A stretch of 64,000 bases of DNA from Maridesulfovibrio sp050916235 (GTDB lineage Bacteria > Desulfobacterota > Desulfovibrionia > Desulfovibrionales > Desulfovibrionaceae), in assembly GCF_050916235.1 (NCBI RefSeq), contig NZ_CP104854.1:868001-932000 (forward strand), written 5' to 3'. This document shows, piece by piece, positions 15,476 through 24,260 of the stretch. The notes under the pieces were generated by a model. It was not told the origin of the DNA and did not search any database. It saw nothing but the letters and a program-made list of their open reading frames with translations. The stretch's first letter is position 1. Each line of letters opens with the position of its first letter. The position numbers and the translations under genes were made by a program.

Positions 15476-16132
15476 CTAAAGATAAATACCCTTTTCCCGC
15501 AGATCGTCACCGAAAGTCCGCAACTCTGCAAAAGACCGCAGTCCAAGTTTCTTCATCATATTCGAACGATGTTTTTCGACAGTCTTGACGCTGATAATCA
15601 AAAGATCGGCTATTTCACGGTTCTTGTAGCCTGCAAGCACCTGCTTTAAAATTTCCCTTTCCCGCTCAGTCAATGAATCCAGCCTATCATCCCCTCTGGC
15701 CCTTTCCTTGCGCAGAAAGACCTTGGCGACCTCACCTGAAATATCCGGAGCGAGATAGACTTTTCCACTCATTACCGTCCTGATGGCCATCATCAGCTCA
15801 TCACAGGAGGATGTTTTTAGAACATACCCGCAGGCTCCTGCATCAAGAGCCGAAAAGACATGGTCCGGTTCCACATGCGCGGTCAGAGCCAGTATCTTCA
15901 TCTTGCCGATTCCGGACAGCTCCTGTATTGCCTGCACCCCGCTTTTAACCGGCATTGAAAGATCCATGAGCACCACATCAGGATTGAGCCTCCGACACAG
16001 ACGCACCGCCTCTTCCCCATTCTCAGCCATGCCGAGAACGTTGATACCCGGCTGGGACTTCAAAATGGTCTTGAGCCCTTCTCTGACCAAGGCATGGTCA
16101 TCAGCTATGACTACTCCGACAAGATTCATCAT
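15476..16132 (-). CDS. NarL/FixJ-family response regulator
   Basis: A 218-residue two-domain regulator. The receiver domain (1-120) has the acidic pair Asp11-Asp12, phospho-acceptor Asp57 in VVLMDLSMP, Thr84 and Lys106. The C-terminal LuxR-type helix-turn-helix (about 152-212) reads LTEREREILKQVLAGYKNREIAD then SVKTVEKHRSNMMKKL, all standard. It should be a DNA-binding transcription factor activated by a sensor kinase; no kinase is next to it, so it is an orphan in this window. ATG at 16132 is chosen because AAGGTG lies just upstream. It sits alone between two tRNA-Ser genes. Confidence 0.93.
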   Translation of the reverse strand: MMNLVGVVIADDHALVREGLKTILKSQPGINVLGMAENGEEAVRLCRRLNPDVVLMDLSMPVKSGVQAIQELSGIGKMKILALTAHVEPDHVFSALDAGACGYVLKTSSCDELMMAIRTVMSGKVYLAPDISGEVAKVFLRKERARGDDRLDSLTEREREILKQVLAGYKNREIADLLIISVKTVEKHRSNMMKKLGLRSFAELRTFGDDLREKGIYL

Positions 16133-16367
16133 GGACACCTTAAATTAAGACGCAGTACGCAGATGCAGGCCCGAGCCGACACATCACCTCCAACACATGC
16201 ACAACCGTCATTTCCAGCATTACCGGAATGACGAGAGACTGACAGACAGACAACTTTAAAGTCGGCAAACAGAGTCCTCTGGATCGGACCCAGCATACAC
16301 GGGTCGAGTAAACAGCTCTTTATATTTATATTGACCTTAACACAAGTCAACAACCCCTGGTTAAGCC

Positions 16368-16400
16368 TAAAAAAAAAGGCAGCCGAAATAACGACTGCCC
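16368..16400 (-). terminator. Terminator after tRNA-Ser(GCU)
   Basis: GGCAGtCG / CGgCTGCC form an imperfect stem followed on the minus strand by nine T, 13 bases after the tRNA 3' end. Confidence 0.75.
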
Positions 16401-16412
16401 ATGACTTTCATG

Positions 16413-16507
16413 TGGCGGAGAGGGAGGGATTTGAACCCTCGATAGAGTTTTACGCCCTATACTCGCTTAGCAGGCGAGCGCCTTCAGCCTAGCTCGGCCA
16501 CCTCTCC
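16413..16507 (-). tRNA. tRNA-Ser (anticodon GCU)
   Basis: The minus strand starts GGAGAGGTGGCCGAGCTAGG and ends TCTCCGCCA. The anticodon loop is CTGCTAA, giving GCT. The T-arm is GAGGGTTCAAATCCCTC, and a long variable arm is present. Length is 95 bases with encoded CCA. The acceptor stem is identical to that of the tRNA-Ser(UGA) gene at 15.2 kb. Confidence 0.96.
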
Positions 16508-16610
16508 GTTTAAAGAGAGCGAAGAAGTTCAAGTCCTTCACTCACTCAGGAAGCGTCTAAATATATTTACACCGCTTCGTTGTCAACAATTATTTATAAT
16601 TTTTTTTTAA

Positions 16611-17963
16611 TTATTTGTGAACTATGTCTTCTTTCTTTCTGAAAGTGGACCTGAATACAATGTTGAGCGGCGCGATCTTTACGTTCAGGATCTTGCGCAG
16701 TTTGTTCTCAAGAAAACGATGATACGAAGTCTTGATCAGCTTTTCATCATTAATGAAGAAAATAAAGGTAGGCGGCTCTTCGTCAGCCTGGGTCACATAC
16801 TTGAACTTGGCCCTTCTGCGGTTGACCACCGGGGGCTGATGCTTTTCAATGACTTCCTTCATGACCCTGTTGAGTTCGCCGGTAGAAATCCTGAGGGAAC
16901 ACTCTTTCTTGAGCTTTGTTGCCAGTTGCAGAATTCCGCCCAGTCCGGACTTTGATATACAGGAGGTATAGACAACCGGGACATGGCTTGCAATCCTGAG
17001 TGCGTTCTCAAAGCCCTCCCGCAAAGCGGTCCGCTCTTTAGGGGATACAAGGTCCACCTTGTTGACCGCAATAATAAACGGGACGGATTCTTTGAGCAGG
17101 TAATCAAGAAGGCGCTTGTCCTGCTTGGTGATACCGGCAATGGCATCAACAACCATGATGGTTACGTCGGCCTTGGCACTGCTGCGCAGCGCCCTTACGA
17201 CACTGAACTTCTCAATGGTGTCGGTTATATGCGTCCTGCGGCGTACCCCGGCAGTATCAACAAAAGTATAGATCTTACCGCTGCTTTCAAAAGTGACGTC
17301 CACGCTGTCGCGAGTTGTTCCGGCAATCTCGCTGACGATAACACGCTCTTCACCGGTCAGGGCATTGACCATGGAAGATTTGCCTGCGTTGGGCCGTCCA
17401 AGCATGGCAATCTTGAGCCCCATGGCTTCTTCATTTTCCTCAGTGGACTCAATGCCGGTTTCTTTGGCCATCTCGGCTACTTTTTCACGCAGCTCAAGAA
17501 GATTGAAACCGTGCTCCGCCGAAACAGCCATCATATCGAAGCCGAGACAATGGAATTCAGCGGTGGCCTGTGCTTCCAGCTCTTCCCCGTCCACCTTGTT
17601 AACCAGCACAAGAATGGGCTTGTTGCTCTGGCGGATATAAGCCGCAACCTGTTCGTCCAGCGGGGTAAGCCCGGCTCTGCCGTCAACAACCAGTATAAGC
17701 GCGTGAGCCTCTTCAATAGCCTCTCTGGCCTGCTCGAAAATATCCCCGTGAAATTCTCCGGGCTCGCTGTCGCTTTCCATGACCAGACCGCCGGTATCAA
17801 TAAGAGCATACCTTGTGCCCTCAAAATGCCCTTCTGCATAAATACGGTCACGGGTAATGCCGGGCAGATCGTGTGTCAGCGCCCTTTTCTTTCTCAACAA
17901 CCTGTTAAACAGTGTGGACTTCCCAACGTTTGGGCGCCCCACCAATGCTATAGTAGGCAGCAT
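16611..17963 (-). CDS. der: Ribosome-assembly GTPase Der (EngA)
   Basis: A 450-residue double-GTPase protein, the usual length. The first G domain has GRPNVGKST at 8-16, ITRDR and VDGRAG; the second has GRPNAGKSS near 190, GTTRDS and the NKVD specificity motif. A C-terminal KH-like domain (about 360-440) ends the protein. Der acts in 50S subunit maturation and is essential in most bacteria. It appears monocistronic. Confidence 0.96.
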   Translation of the reverse strand: MLPTIALVGRPNVGKSTLFNRLLRKKRALTHDLPGITRDRIYAEGHFEGTRYALIDTGGLVMESDSEPGEFHGDIFEQAREAIEEAHALILVVDGRAGLTPLDEQVAAYIRQSNKPILVLVNKVDGEELEAQATAEFHCLGFDMMAVSAEHGFNLLELREKVAEMAKETGIESTEENEEAMGLKIAMLGRPNAGKSSMVNALTGEERVIVSEIAGTTRDSVDVTFESSGKIYTFVDTAGVRRRTHITDTIEKFSVVRALRSSAKADVTIMVVDAIAGITKQDKRLLDYLLKESVPFIIAVNKVDLVSPKERTALREGFENALRIASHVPVVYTSCISKSGLGGILQLATKLKKECSLRISTGELNRVMKEVIEKHQPPVVNRRRAKFKYVTQADEEPPTFIFFINDEKLIKTSYHRFLENKLRKILNVKIAPLNIVFRSTFRKKEDIVHK

Positions 17964-18030
17964 ATCAGCCTCCTAAAAAAATATGAATAAACGTCCGCAC
18001 CATATTTAATGAATGAGGACAGCATATATC

Positions 18031-18060
18031 AAAAAAAGCGGGAAGACATCCGCTTCCCGC
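18031..18060 (-). terminator. Minus-strand terminator without an evident upstream gene
   Basis: GCGGGAAG (18038-18045) and CTTCCCGC (18053-18060) form an eight-pair GC-rich stem. On the minus strand seven T follow (18031-18037). Genes on the minus strand do not end here: der begins at 17963 downstream, and flgF on the plus strand begins at 18244. It may end an unannotated small RNA. Confidence 0.6.
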
Positions 18061-18175
18061 CTGTTTCTATCGCCTTAATCGAGACCTATGACACACTGCT
18101 CATCACTATGTAAAGAGCTTATTCTTCCCATCCTCCACATTGACGGAACTGCCGCCACAAGCACTTAACACACTT

Positions 18176-18192
18176 TGGCCTGCTGTTTGCAA
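18176..18192 (+). promoter_or_regulatory. Sigma-54 type -24/-12 promoter of the flagellar rod operon
   Basis: TGGCCTGCTGTTTGCAA carries the invariant GG (18177-18178) and GC (18189-18190) separated by exactly ten bases; the consensus is TGGCAC-N5-TTGCA. It lies about 52 bases before the flgF start, so the transcript would begin near 18203. Sigma-54 control of rod and ring genes is common in polar flagellates. Confidence 0.65.
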
Positions 18193-18243
18193 TGTGTAGA
18201 TCAGAAATTAATCGAGGAACATCTTCTTTCAGGAGAAATAGTC

Positions 18244-19008
18244 ATGCGATCCAGTGTATTCAGTGCTCTTTTCGGGGCCATGTCCAACGAACACAGAATT
18301 GATATCAGCGCCAATAATTTGGCTAACGTCAATACTACCGGCTTCAAGCGCGACAACTGCGCTTTTCAGGACACCTTCGAAAGATTCGCCCACGACTATG
18401 TCGTAGATGCCAAACCTTTCATCCGGGACAAGAACATTCTCCCGGATCCGAAGATCATGGCCCGTCCGAGACTTTCCGAAGAAGTGATCGACATGTCCCA
18501 GGGTGCTTTCCAGAATACCGGAAACCCGCTTGATCTTGCTGTTCGCGGAGACGGTTTTTTCAAAGTAGAGAAGGACGGCGCTCAATACCTGACCAGAAAC
18601 GGGGTATTCACCCTGTCTCCTGACGGAGTCCTCATCACGGAACAGGGTTATCCGGTTATGGCAAATGGCGGCCAGGTGGCTATTCCGCCACGATCGGACG
18701 TCACCATAGACGAATCCGGTGTGATCCGGGCTGACGGACAGGAAATTGCCCAGTTGGACTTTGTTCAGCCCGTTGACCCTAAGGCTCTGAAAAAAAACGG
18801 AGAGAACCTGTTCATTCTGGAAGGCGAGGAACGTCCCGCGGATGGAGAAATAGTGCAGGGATATATCGAAAAATCCAACGTCGAAGTCGTCAACGAAATG
18901 GTTGCAATGATTGAATGTCAGCGCAGCTTTGAAATTTACCAAAAGATGATCAGTACCACCGACCAGCTTGACCAGAAGGTCATCAACCAGGTCGGCAAGG
19001 TATCATAA
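18244..19008 (+). CDS. flgF: Flagellar proximal rod protein FlgF
   Basis: A 254-residue rod/hook-family protein. The N-terminal helix has ISANNLANVNTTGFKRDN, the rod-protein signature, and the C-terminus has SNVEVVNEMVAMIECQRSFE, which packs against it. Between them lies the beta-domain with VRGDGFFKV. FlgF forms part of the rod that crosses the periplasm. ATG at 18244 is used because AGGAGA stands seven bases upstream; the frame stays open further up but without support. It is the first gene of flgFGAHIJ, 19 bases ahead of flgG. Confidence 0.93.
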   Translation: MRSSVFSALFGAMSNEHRIDISANNLANVNTTGFKRDNCAFQDTFERFAHDYVVDAKPFIRDKNILPDPKIMARPRLSEEVIDMSQGAFQNTGNPLDLAVRGDGFFKVEKDGAQYLTRNGVFTLSPDGVLITEQGYPVMANGGQVAIPPRSDVTIDESGVIRADGQEIAQLDFVQPVDPKALKKNGENLFILEGEERPADGEIVQGYIEKSNVEVVNEMVAMIECQRSFEIYQKMISTTDQLDQKVINQVGKVS

Positions 19009-19027
19009 CAAATAGGGGGATAAAATT

Positions 19028-19810
19028 ATGATGCGTTCACTCTGGACCGCGGCCACCGGCATGGTTGCCCAGCAGACCCACATCAACGTTCTTTCCAACA
19101 ACCTTGCCAACGTGAACACACAGGGGTTCAAAAAAAGCAGGGTCGAGTTCGAAGACCTCATGTACCAGACCATGAAAATAGCCGGTTCCGCCACCGAGGG
19201 CGGAAACAGGCTCCCCACCGGTATGCAGGTGGGTATGGGCGTGCGCGAGGTAAGTATCCACAAATTTTTCAGTCAGGGATCATTTGAATCCACCGGCAAC
19301 CCGCTCGACATCGCCATTGAGGGACAGGGATTCTTCCGCGTGGACCGCAACGGAGAGGAAGCATACACCCGCGCAGGCTCCTTCAAGCTTGATAACGAAG
19401 GCCGCGTGGTAACCTCCAACGGTTACCCTCTGCAGCCCGAATTCATCGTACCGCCCGAAGCAGTGAACGTAGTTGTTTCCGAAGACGGTCACTTTGCGGC
19501 ACTGGACAAGAACGGAATAGAACTGGCTGCAGTTGATGTTCCCATCTATGACTTCATCAACGAAGCAGGGTTGAACGCAGTGGGCAAGAACCTTTATGTT
19601 GAAACCGAGGCCTCCGGCGCACCGGTGGAAGGAACTCCTGGAGATGACCGTTTCGGAACTCTCGCACAGGGTTACCTTGAAGGTTCGAACGTGGAACTGG
19701 TTGACGAAATGGTCGGACTTATCGTCGGACAGAGAGCCTACGAGACCAACTCCAAGGCTATCACAACCTCCGACTCCATGCTCCAGACCGCGATCAACGT
19801 TAAGAGATAA
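19028..19810 (+). CDS. flgG: Flagellar distal rod protein FlgG
   Basis: A 260-residue protein, the standard FlgG length. It has LSNNLANVNTQGFKKSR at 22-38, IEGQGFFRV near 97-105, and a C-terminal SNVELVDEMVGLIVGQRAYE followed by NSKAITTSDSMLQTA. FlgG makes the distal rod that carries the hook. It is the second gene of the rod operon; a partial copy of the intergenic repeat lies just after its stop. Confidence 0.96.
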   Translation: MMRSLWTAATGMVAQQTHINVLSNNLANVNTQGFKKSRVEFEDLMYQTMKIAGSATEGGNRLPTGMQVGMGVREVSIHKFFSQGSFESTGNPLDIAIEGQGFFRVDRNGEEAYTRAGSFKLDNEGRVVTSNGYPLQPEFIVPPEAVNVVVSEDGHFAALDKNGIELAAVDVPIYDFINEAGLNAVGKNLYVETEASGAPVEGTPGDDRFGTLAQGYLEGSNVELVDEMVGLIVGQRAYETNSKAITTSDSMLQTAINVKR

Positions 19811-19830
19811 TTGACGCGCTTTGCGCTTAT

Positions 19831-19880
19831 ATGACCACGCCTCCGGCGACCCTCCGGGGACGCTTTCGGCGGGGCCGGAT
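19831..19880 (+). repeat. Partial copy of a dispersed intergenic repeat
   Basis: ATGACCACGCCTCCGGCG and the following CCTCCGGGG resemble the head of the repeat copies at 51.6, 51.9 and 52.7 kb (GCCTCYGGCGG plus, in one of them, CCTCCGGGGG). It begins about 20 bases after the flgG stop. The hairpin body seen in other copies is not clear here. The whole flgG-flgA gap (225 bases) holds no coding frame I would support. Confidence 0.45.
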
Positions 19881-20035
19881 AGGACAGCCGATTCAGGTTC
19901 CACCATCAAGGCTTCGCCGCTGGGGACGGGAGAACAGACGGAAACACAACCACCGTATCCCCGCAGAGACCAACACCGGCAGAGGAGGCAAGGCAGCACA
20001 GAATTCACAGCAAGACAACAGGACGGTTTTTAATC

Positions 20036-21040
20036 ATGACCAGGGCAGACTTTTTCAAGACGATTCGCAGTATATCAGTGACGTTACTGATTGTAACCGG
20101 AGCAATGCTGGTAGCAACCAGCCCGGCCGAGGCTTCCAAGCAGAACACGAACTGGCGGATCAAGATCAAATCTGCCGCCGTAGTACACGGCCCCAGGGTC
20201 ACGCTCGGGGATATAGCCGAATTTTACGGCGACCTGCCCGCCCAGACCAGAGCCGACCTGTCCGCAGTGGAACTCTGGAACGCTCCGGCCAAAGGCCGCA
20301 AACCTGTTACCGTTAACCGTCAGAAGCTGCAGGTAATTCTTCAGCACTATCTCGGAGAAATGGTCCGCAACTGTATCCTGCCTTCCACCCTGTCCGTGCA
20401 GTTCGGCGGAAAGGTCTTGTCAGAGGAAGAACTGACGAGAACAGTAGTCAAAGTATTGACCCCACAGGCCGAAAAAGCCGGAGGGAATTATAAATTCCGA
20501 GAAATGAGAGTCCCAGACCATCTTTTCTTTGAAGATTCAATGGACAGCTTGAGAGTCGTTATCCCCCAGGCTCTCAAGCCCGGTCCCAACACATTCAGAA
20601 TGGAAGTGGTCAGCGTGGACGGACGGGTGCTGAGGCAGCTGTCCGGTTCCTGTTTCATGGACCTCTGGAAACCTGTCCCCTGCCCGGTCCGCCCCCTGAA
20701 CCGCAAGGAAATCATCACTCCGGACCTTCTTACCTGGAAAAACAAGAACATGGCCCACCTCGGGGACCGTGTGTGGGACGGCAAAGGCGGTCCCTGGCGC
20801 ATAAAGATACCGGTAGGAACCGGCCAGCCCATCATGCTCTCATCAATTGAGCCGGCCCCTGTAGTTTCAAAGGGCGACAAGCTCTCTCTGGTTTTCCAAA
20901 GCAAGCATCTCAAACTTACCGTTCCGGTCGAAGCCCTTGAAGACGGCGGAGTCGGGCAGACGATAACGGTACGCAATTTGCAAAGTCAACGTAAAATCAT
21001 GGCCACAGTCGTCAATGCTCAGACGGTGTCCGTAAGGTAA
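20036..21040 (+). CDS. flgA: Flagellar P-ring assembly chaperone FlgA
   Basis: A 334-residue periplasmic protein with a signal peptide (hydrophobic core about 13-27, cleavage near the PAEAS at 29-33). It has an N-terminal VTLGDIAEFYGDLP segment and a C-terminal SAF-type domain (PLNRKEIITPDLLTW near 220-234, then GQPIMLSSIEP, and a final VVNAQTVSV). It is longer than the enteric protein (219 residues). FlgA chaperones FlgI during P-ring assembly, and flgI lies two genes downstream. It starts at ATG with AGGACGG about ten bases upstream. Confidence 0.92.
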   Translation: MTRADFFKTIRSISVTLLIVTGAMLVATSPAEASKQNTNWRIKIKSAAVVHGPRVTLGDIAEFYGDLPAQTRADLSAVELWNAPAKGRKPVTVNRQKLQVILQHYLGEMVRNCILPSTLSVQFGGKVLSEEELTRTVVKVLTPQAEKAGGNYKFREMRVPDHLFFEDSMDSLRVVIPQALKPGPNTFRMEVVSVDGRVLRQLSGSCFMDLWKPVPCPVRPLNRKEIITPDLLTWKNKNMAHLGDRVWDGKGGPWRIKIPVGTGQPIMLSSIEPAPVVSKGDKLSLVFQSKHLKLTVPVEALEDGGVGQTITVRNLQSQRKIMATVVNAQTVSVR

Positions 21041-21062
21041 GTATAAGCGGAGGAAAGAAAAA

Positions 21063-21761
21063 ATGAAAAAATCAGTACTGGCAGTTTTTTGTATTGCGGC
21101 CCTGTTCGCCGGGTGTTCTCCCGCCAAGCAGGCCCCCACGCCCATGCCGGTGATGACTCCCCCCGCCCAGTATGAACAGGAACCGACAAGCAATCCGGGA
21201 TCCCTCTTTGAGGCCACCGATTCCGAATACCTTTTCGACGACAACAGAGCCCGGCGTATCGGCGATATCGTGGTTGTCACTGTTACCGAAACCAGTTCCG
21301 GAAAGCACACCTCCAACTCCAAGGCTGAAAAGGAAAACACCACCAGCCTGAGCGTGACCAACTTCTACGGAGGCCTTGCCGGTGCGGTTGACCCCTTTGA
21401 CCTCAAGGGCAATGCCGGAACCGATCCCCTGATCGGCTCATCCATGTCCAACAAGTTCAAGAGTACCGGTGAAGCCAAGAACGAATCCACCCTGACCGCA
21501 TCCGTGGCCTGCAGGGTTGTCAGAATCCTTCCCGGATACGTGCTTCAGGTTGAAGGCGCCCGGCAGGTAAGAATCAATGATGAAACACAGGTACTGGTTG
21601 TTCGCGGCCTTCTGCGCCAACGCGACATAGGCCCCAGCAACACGGTACAGTCCAGTTATCTGGCCGATGCACACATCGAAGTCTACGGGCGCGGCATTCT
21701 TGCTGACAAACAGAGACCCGGATGGCTTTCCAGAATTCTCGACAACGTATGGCCTTTCTAG
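21063..21761 (+). CDS. flgH: Flagellar L-ring lipoprotein FlgH
   Basis: A 232-residue outer-membrane lipoprotein: signal peptide with lipobox LFAGC, so Cys18 is lipidated. The FlgH core is visible as LFDDNRARRIGDIVVVTVTE near 58-77, a FKSTGEAKNES-type segment near 137-147, and GRGILADKQRPGWLSRILD near the end. It forms the L-ring bushing in the outer membrane. The 23-base spacing to flgA and overlapping operon organisation fit the flgF-J transcript. Confidence 0.95.
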   Translation: MKKSVLAVFCIAALFAGCSPAKQAPTPMPVMTPPAQYEQEPTSNPGSLFEATDSEYLFDDNRARRIGDIVVVTVTETSSGKHTSNSKAEKENTTSLSVTNFYGGLAGAVDPFDLKGNAGTDPLIGSSMSNKFKSTGEAKNESTLTASVACRVVRILPGYVLQVEGARQVRINDETQVLVVRGLLRQRDIGPSNTVQSSYLADAHIEVYGRGILADKQRPGWLSRILDNVWPF

Positions 21762-21823
21762 CAGGCAGAACCGGGTATCAGGAAATTTACAAAACAGAGT
21801 CACATTCGATCACGGAGGATATG

Positions 21824-22957
21824 ATGAGATTCGCAGCAAAGATGAACAGAATCACGACAGGGCTTACGGCAGCAGCAGTGCTCCTGTTCATCGTATTGAT
21901 GCAGGCGCAGACCGCCGAAGCGGTAAGACTGAAGGACATTTCATCTTTCAGCGGCGTGCGTGATAACGATCTGGTCGGTTACGGACTGGTTGTCGGCCTT
22001 TCGGGAACCGGTGACGGAACCAACTCCGCGTTCACCATCACCTCCATGATCAACATGCTCGAAAAAATGGGTGTGCAGGTCGACCGTTCTTCCATCAAGC
22101 CCAAGAACGTGGCTGCGGTAATGGTCACTGCCAAGATGCCCGTCTCCGCTCGTCCCGGCGCACCTCTCGACGTAACGGTCTCCTCCATCGGTGACAGCAA
22201 GTCCCTCTTCGGCGGCGTGCTGCTGCTCACCCCGCTCAAGGGGATTGACGGAAAAGTCTATGCCCTCGCTCAGGGAGCCCTGACAGTTGGTGGTTTTTCC
22301 GCACAGGGCGAAGCTTCCTCCGCCTCCAAGAACGTGGTCACCGTTGCCAGAATTCCTTCCGGCGCAACAATTGAGAGATCCGTTCCCTTTGATTTCAACA
22401 GACAGCGCAAGATAACCATCAACCTGAGCATGTCAGACTTCGGAACCACCATGCAGGTTGTAAAAAGAATCAACGGAGTCATAGGCGGCTCATACGCAAA
22501 CGCAGTGGACGCTTCCACAGTTGACCTGAACATCCCTGACAATTTCCGCGGCAACATGGTTCCGCTCATGGCCGCTCTGGAAGATCTTGAAATTTCACCC
22601 GACACCAAGGCCAAGGTCGTTGTCGACGAAAAGACCGGAACAGTGGTTCTGGGCCGCAACGTCCGCCTTACCAAGGTGGCCATCGCACACGGCAACCTGC
22701 AGGTCGTAGTGGCCGAGTCTGCTGACGTAAGCCAGCCCGGACCGTTCGCCCCTGACAGCGCCGAAACAGTCACCACACCGGAAACAGCAATCGACGTTCA
22801 GGAAGACAACAACCGCCTCATGCTGGTTGAAGGAGCCACCCTGCAGGAACTGGTTGACGGGCTTAACGCCATCGGCGCAACTCCCCGCGACCTGATCTCC
22901 ATCCTCAGGACCATGAAGGTTGCAGGAGCCCTGCACGCAGAACTGGAGGTAATCTAA
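21824..22957 (+). CDS. flgI: Flagellar P-ring protein FlgI
   Basis: A 377-residue periplasmic ring protein. A signal peptide (hydrophobic core about 16-28, AEA cleavage) precedes VRLKDISSFSGVRDNDLVGYG, whose tail GYGLVVGLSGTGDGT is the FlgI hallmark; the C-terminus has LVEGATLQELVDGLNAIG and PRDLISILRTMK. The ATG at 21824 is chosen because GGAGG lies five bases ahead; the frame opens earlier inside flgH but without a ribosome-binding site. It forms the P-ring around the rod in the peptidoglycan layer. Confidence 0.95.
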   Translation: MRFAAKMNRITTGLTAAAVLLFIVLMQAQTAEAVRLKDISSFSGVRDNDLVGYGLVVGLSGTGDGTNSAFTITSMINMLEKMGVQVDRSSIKPKNVAAVMVTAKMPVSARPGAPLDVTVSSIGDSKSLFGGVLLLTPLKGIDGKVYALAQGALTVGGFSAQGEASSASKNVVTVARIPSGATIERSVPFDFNRQRKITINLSMSDFGTTMQVVKRINGVIGGSYANAVDASTVDLNIPDNFRGNMVPLMAALEDLEISPDTKAKVVVDEKTGTVVLGRNVRLTKVAIAHGNLQVVVAESADVSQPGPFAPDSAETVTTPETAIDVQEDNNRLMLVEGATLQELVDGLNAIGATPRDLISILRTMKVAGALHAELEVI

Positions 22958-22958
22958 G

Positions 22959-23702
22959 ATGATAGATCAGACAATGAACGCAGCCACCGCAACTGCCAGT
23001 GCAGAAGCAAAGGAACTCCAGGGCTTCAAGCGCAGACTCACCTCCATGACTGACCGTCTCTCCGGTGGTGAAACAAAAGATGAAAAGCTCCGCGACGCAT
23101 GTCAGAAGTTTGAAGCGGTCTTCATGGGCAAGATCTGGCAGCAGATGCGCAAGAACGTCCCCAAGTCCGGATACCTTAGCAACCAGTACGAGCAGCAGTA
23201 CACGGCAATGTTTGACAAGGACTTTTCCGAAAAGCTGGCCGAAGGCGGCGGCATCGGCCTTGGCGATATGCTCTACCAGCAGCTCCGCTCCAAGCTGGAC
23301 AAGGCCAGCAAGGCCACCCTGCCCGGCACAGGCAACTCCACCGCGCTGAAGACCCTTGACGACGTCGGCCGCAAGGGCTCACGCCCCGGCGAACATCTGG
23401 CGGTAAATGACAAGTCCGACTCCAACGGTCTGCCCGGCATCCCTCTGCCCAAGCCCGGAATATCTCTTGAAGACGAAGACTTCACCTTCAACATGAGAGT
23501 GGAGCGCAAGGCAAAACAGAATGAAGTACAGACTGCTCAGGTAGCTGAACAGAGCTACTCATCGCCATCCGTCCTCAACAGGACCGAGGCCATGGCCCGC
23601 ATCGAAGAACTGGCCCGCAAGATAGAAATGGAACACAACCAGAAAATTTACGTGCCGGGCGCAACCGCTGAAGAGATTGGCAAGAAGCTTGCAGGTATAT
23701 AA
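22959..23702 (+). CDS. flgJ: Rod-binding protein FlgJ (no muramidase domain)
   Basis: A 247-residue protein. The N-terminal 110 residues are the FlgJ rod-binding domain (DACQKFEAVFMGKIWQQMRK near 47-66, then YTAMFDKDFSEKLAEGGGIG). The rest is low-complexity and charged and shows no peptidoglycan hydrolase domain, unlike the two-domain enteric FlgJ of 313 residues. It should cap the growing rod; the cell must use a separate wall-cutting enzyme. It begins one base after the flgI stop, with GGAGG nine bases upstream inside flgI. Confidence 0.88.
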   Translation: MIDQTMNAATATASAEAKELQGFKRRLTSMTDRLSGGETKDEKLRDACQKFEAVFMGKIWQQMRKNVPKSGYLSNQYEQQYTAMFDKDFSEKLAEGGGIGLGDMLYQQLRSKLDKASKATLPGTGNSTALKTLDDVGRKGSRPGEHLAVNDKSDSNGLPGIPLPKPGISLEDEDFTFNMRVERKAKQNEVQTAQVAEQSYSSPSVLNRTEAMARIEELARKIEMEHNQKIYVPGATAEEIGKKLAGI

Positions 23703-23780
23703 ATAAATATTTTTACCAAGAAACGCTAAGTAACAATAAAACATTATAAATACAGTTAGTTAAGGCAGGAGGAAACAACA

Positions 23781-24260
23781 ATGATCAAGCTCATCAAGGA
23801 AAATCTCGACAGACAGTCCAAGGCAGTCATGTTGCTTTCCATGCTTCTTCAGGAAGAATTTTCCCTGCTTATGAACAAGGACCCACAGGCTGTAACAAGG
23901 GTTGAGCTTACAATTCAGGAACTTATGAGACAGATCTCCATAGAGCGTCTCTCCCTGAAGAATTTCATTCAAAAAATTGACCCCGCAGCGCGTCGCCTGA
24001 GAGAGATCTTTCCCGCCATTGCCGACGAGCATCGCACGGAAATAGAAGGGCTGCTGGCCCGCATTGACGACAACGAACAGAAGAGCGCAGTGCAGGCAAG
24101 CAAGAACCATCAGTTGGCTCAGGCCCTGCTTGACCAGTCTTCATCCATGCTGGACTTCCTGCATCGCGAGATCACTCCCAAGCAGCAGAATGTGTACAGT
24201 GCCCGCGGCAGGTACACCAATCCCACTCCTCAGGCATCCCTGATTAACGGGAGGCTCTAA
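23781..24260 (+). CDS. flgN: Flagellar export chaperone FlgN
   Basis: A 159-residue all-helical protein of the FlgN family: N-terminal LIKENLDRQSKAVMLLSMLL, then long amphipathic coils, and a disordered Asn/Pro-rich end. FlgN binds the C-termini of FlgK and FlgL and holds them for export; flgK starts on the last base of this gene (TAATG) and flgL follows. AGGAGG lies eight bases before the ATG. A 78-base AT-rich gap separates it from flgJ, where a separate promoter may lie. Confidence 0.88.
   Translation: MIKLIKENLDRQSKAVMLLSMLLQEEFSLLMNKDPQAVTRVELTIQELMRQISIERLSLKNFIQKIDPAARRLREIFPAIADEHRTEIEGLLARIDDNEQKSAVQASKNHQLAQALLDQSSSMLDFLHREITPKQQNVYSARGRYTNPTPQASLINGRL

Noticed and set aside
15191..16507. 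A genomic island integrated at tRNA-Ser
   Set aside because: No integrase, no mobile genes, and the interval holds just one ordinary regulator with similar base composition.
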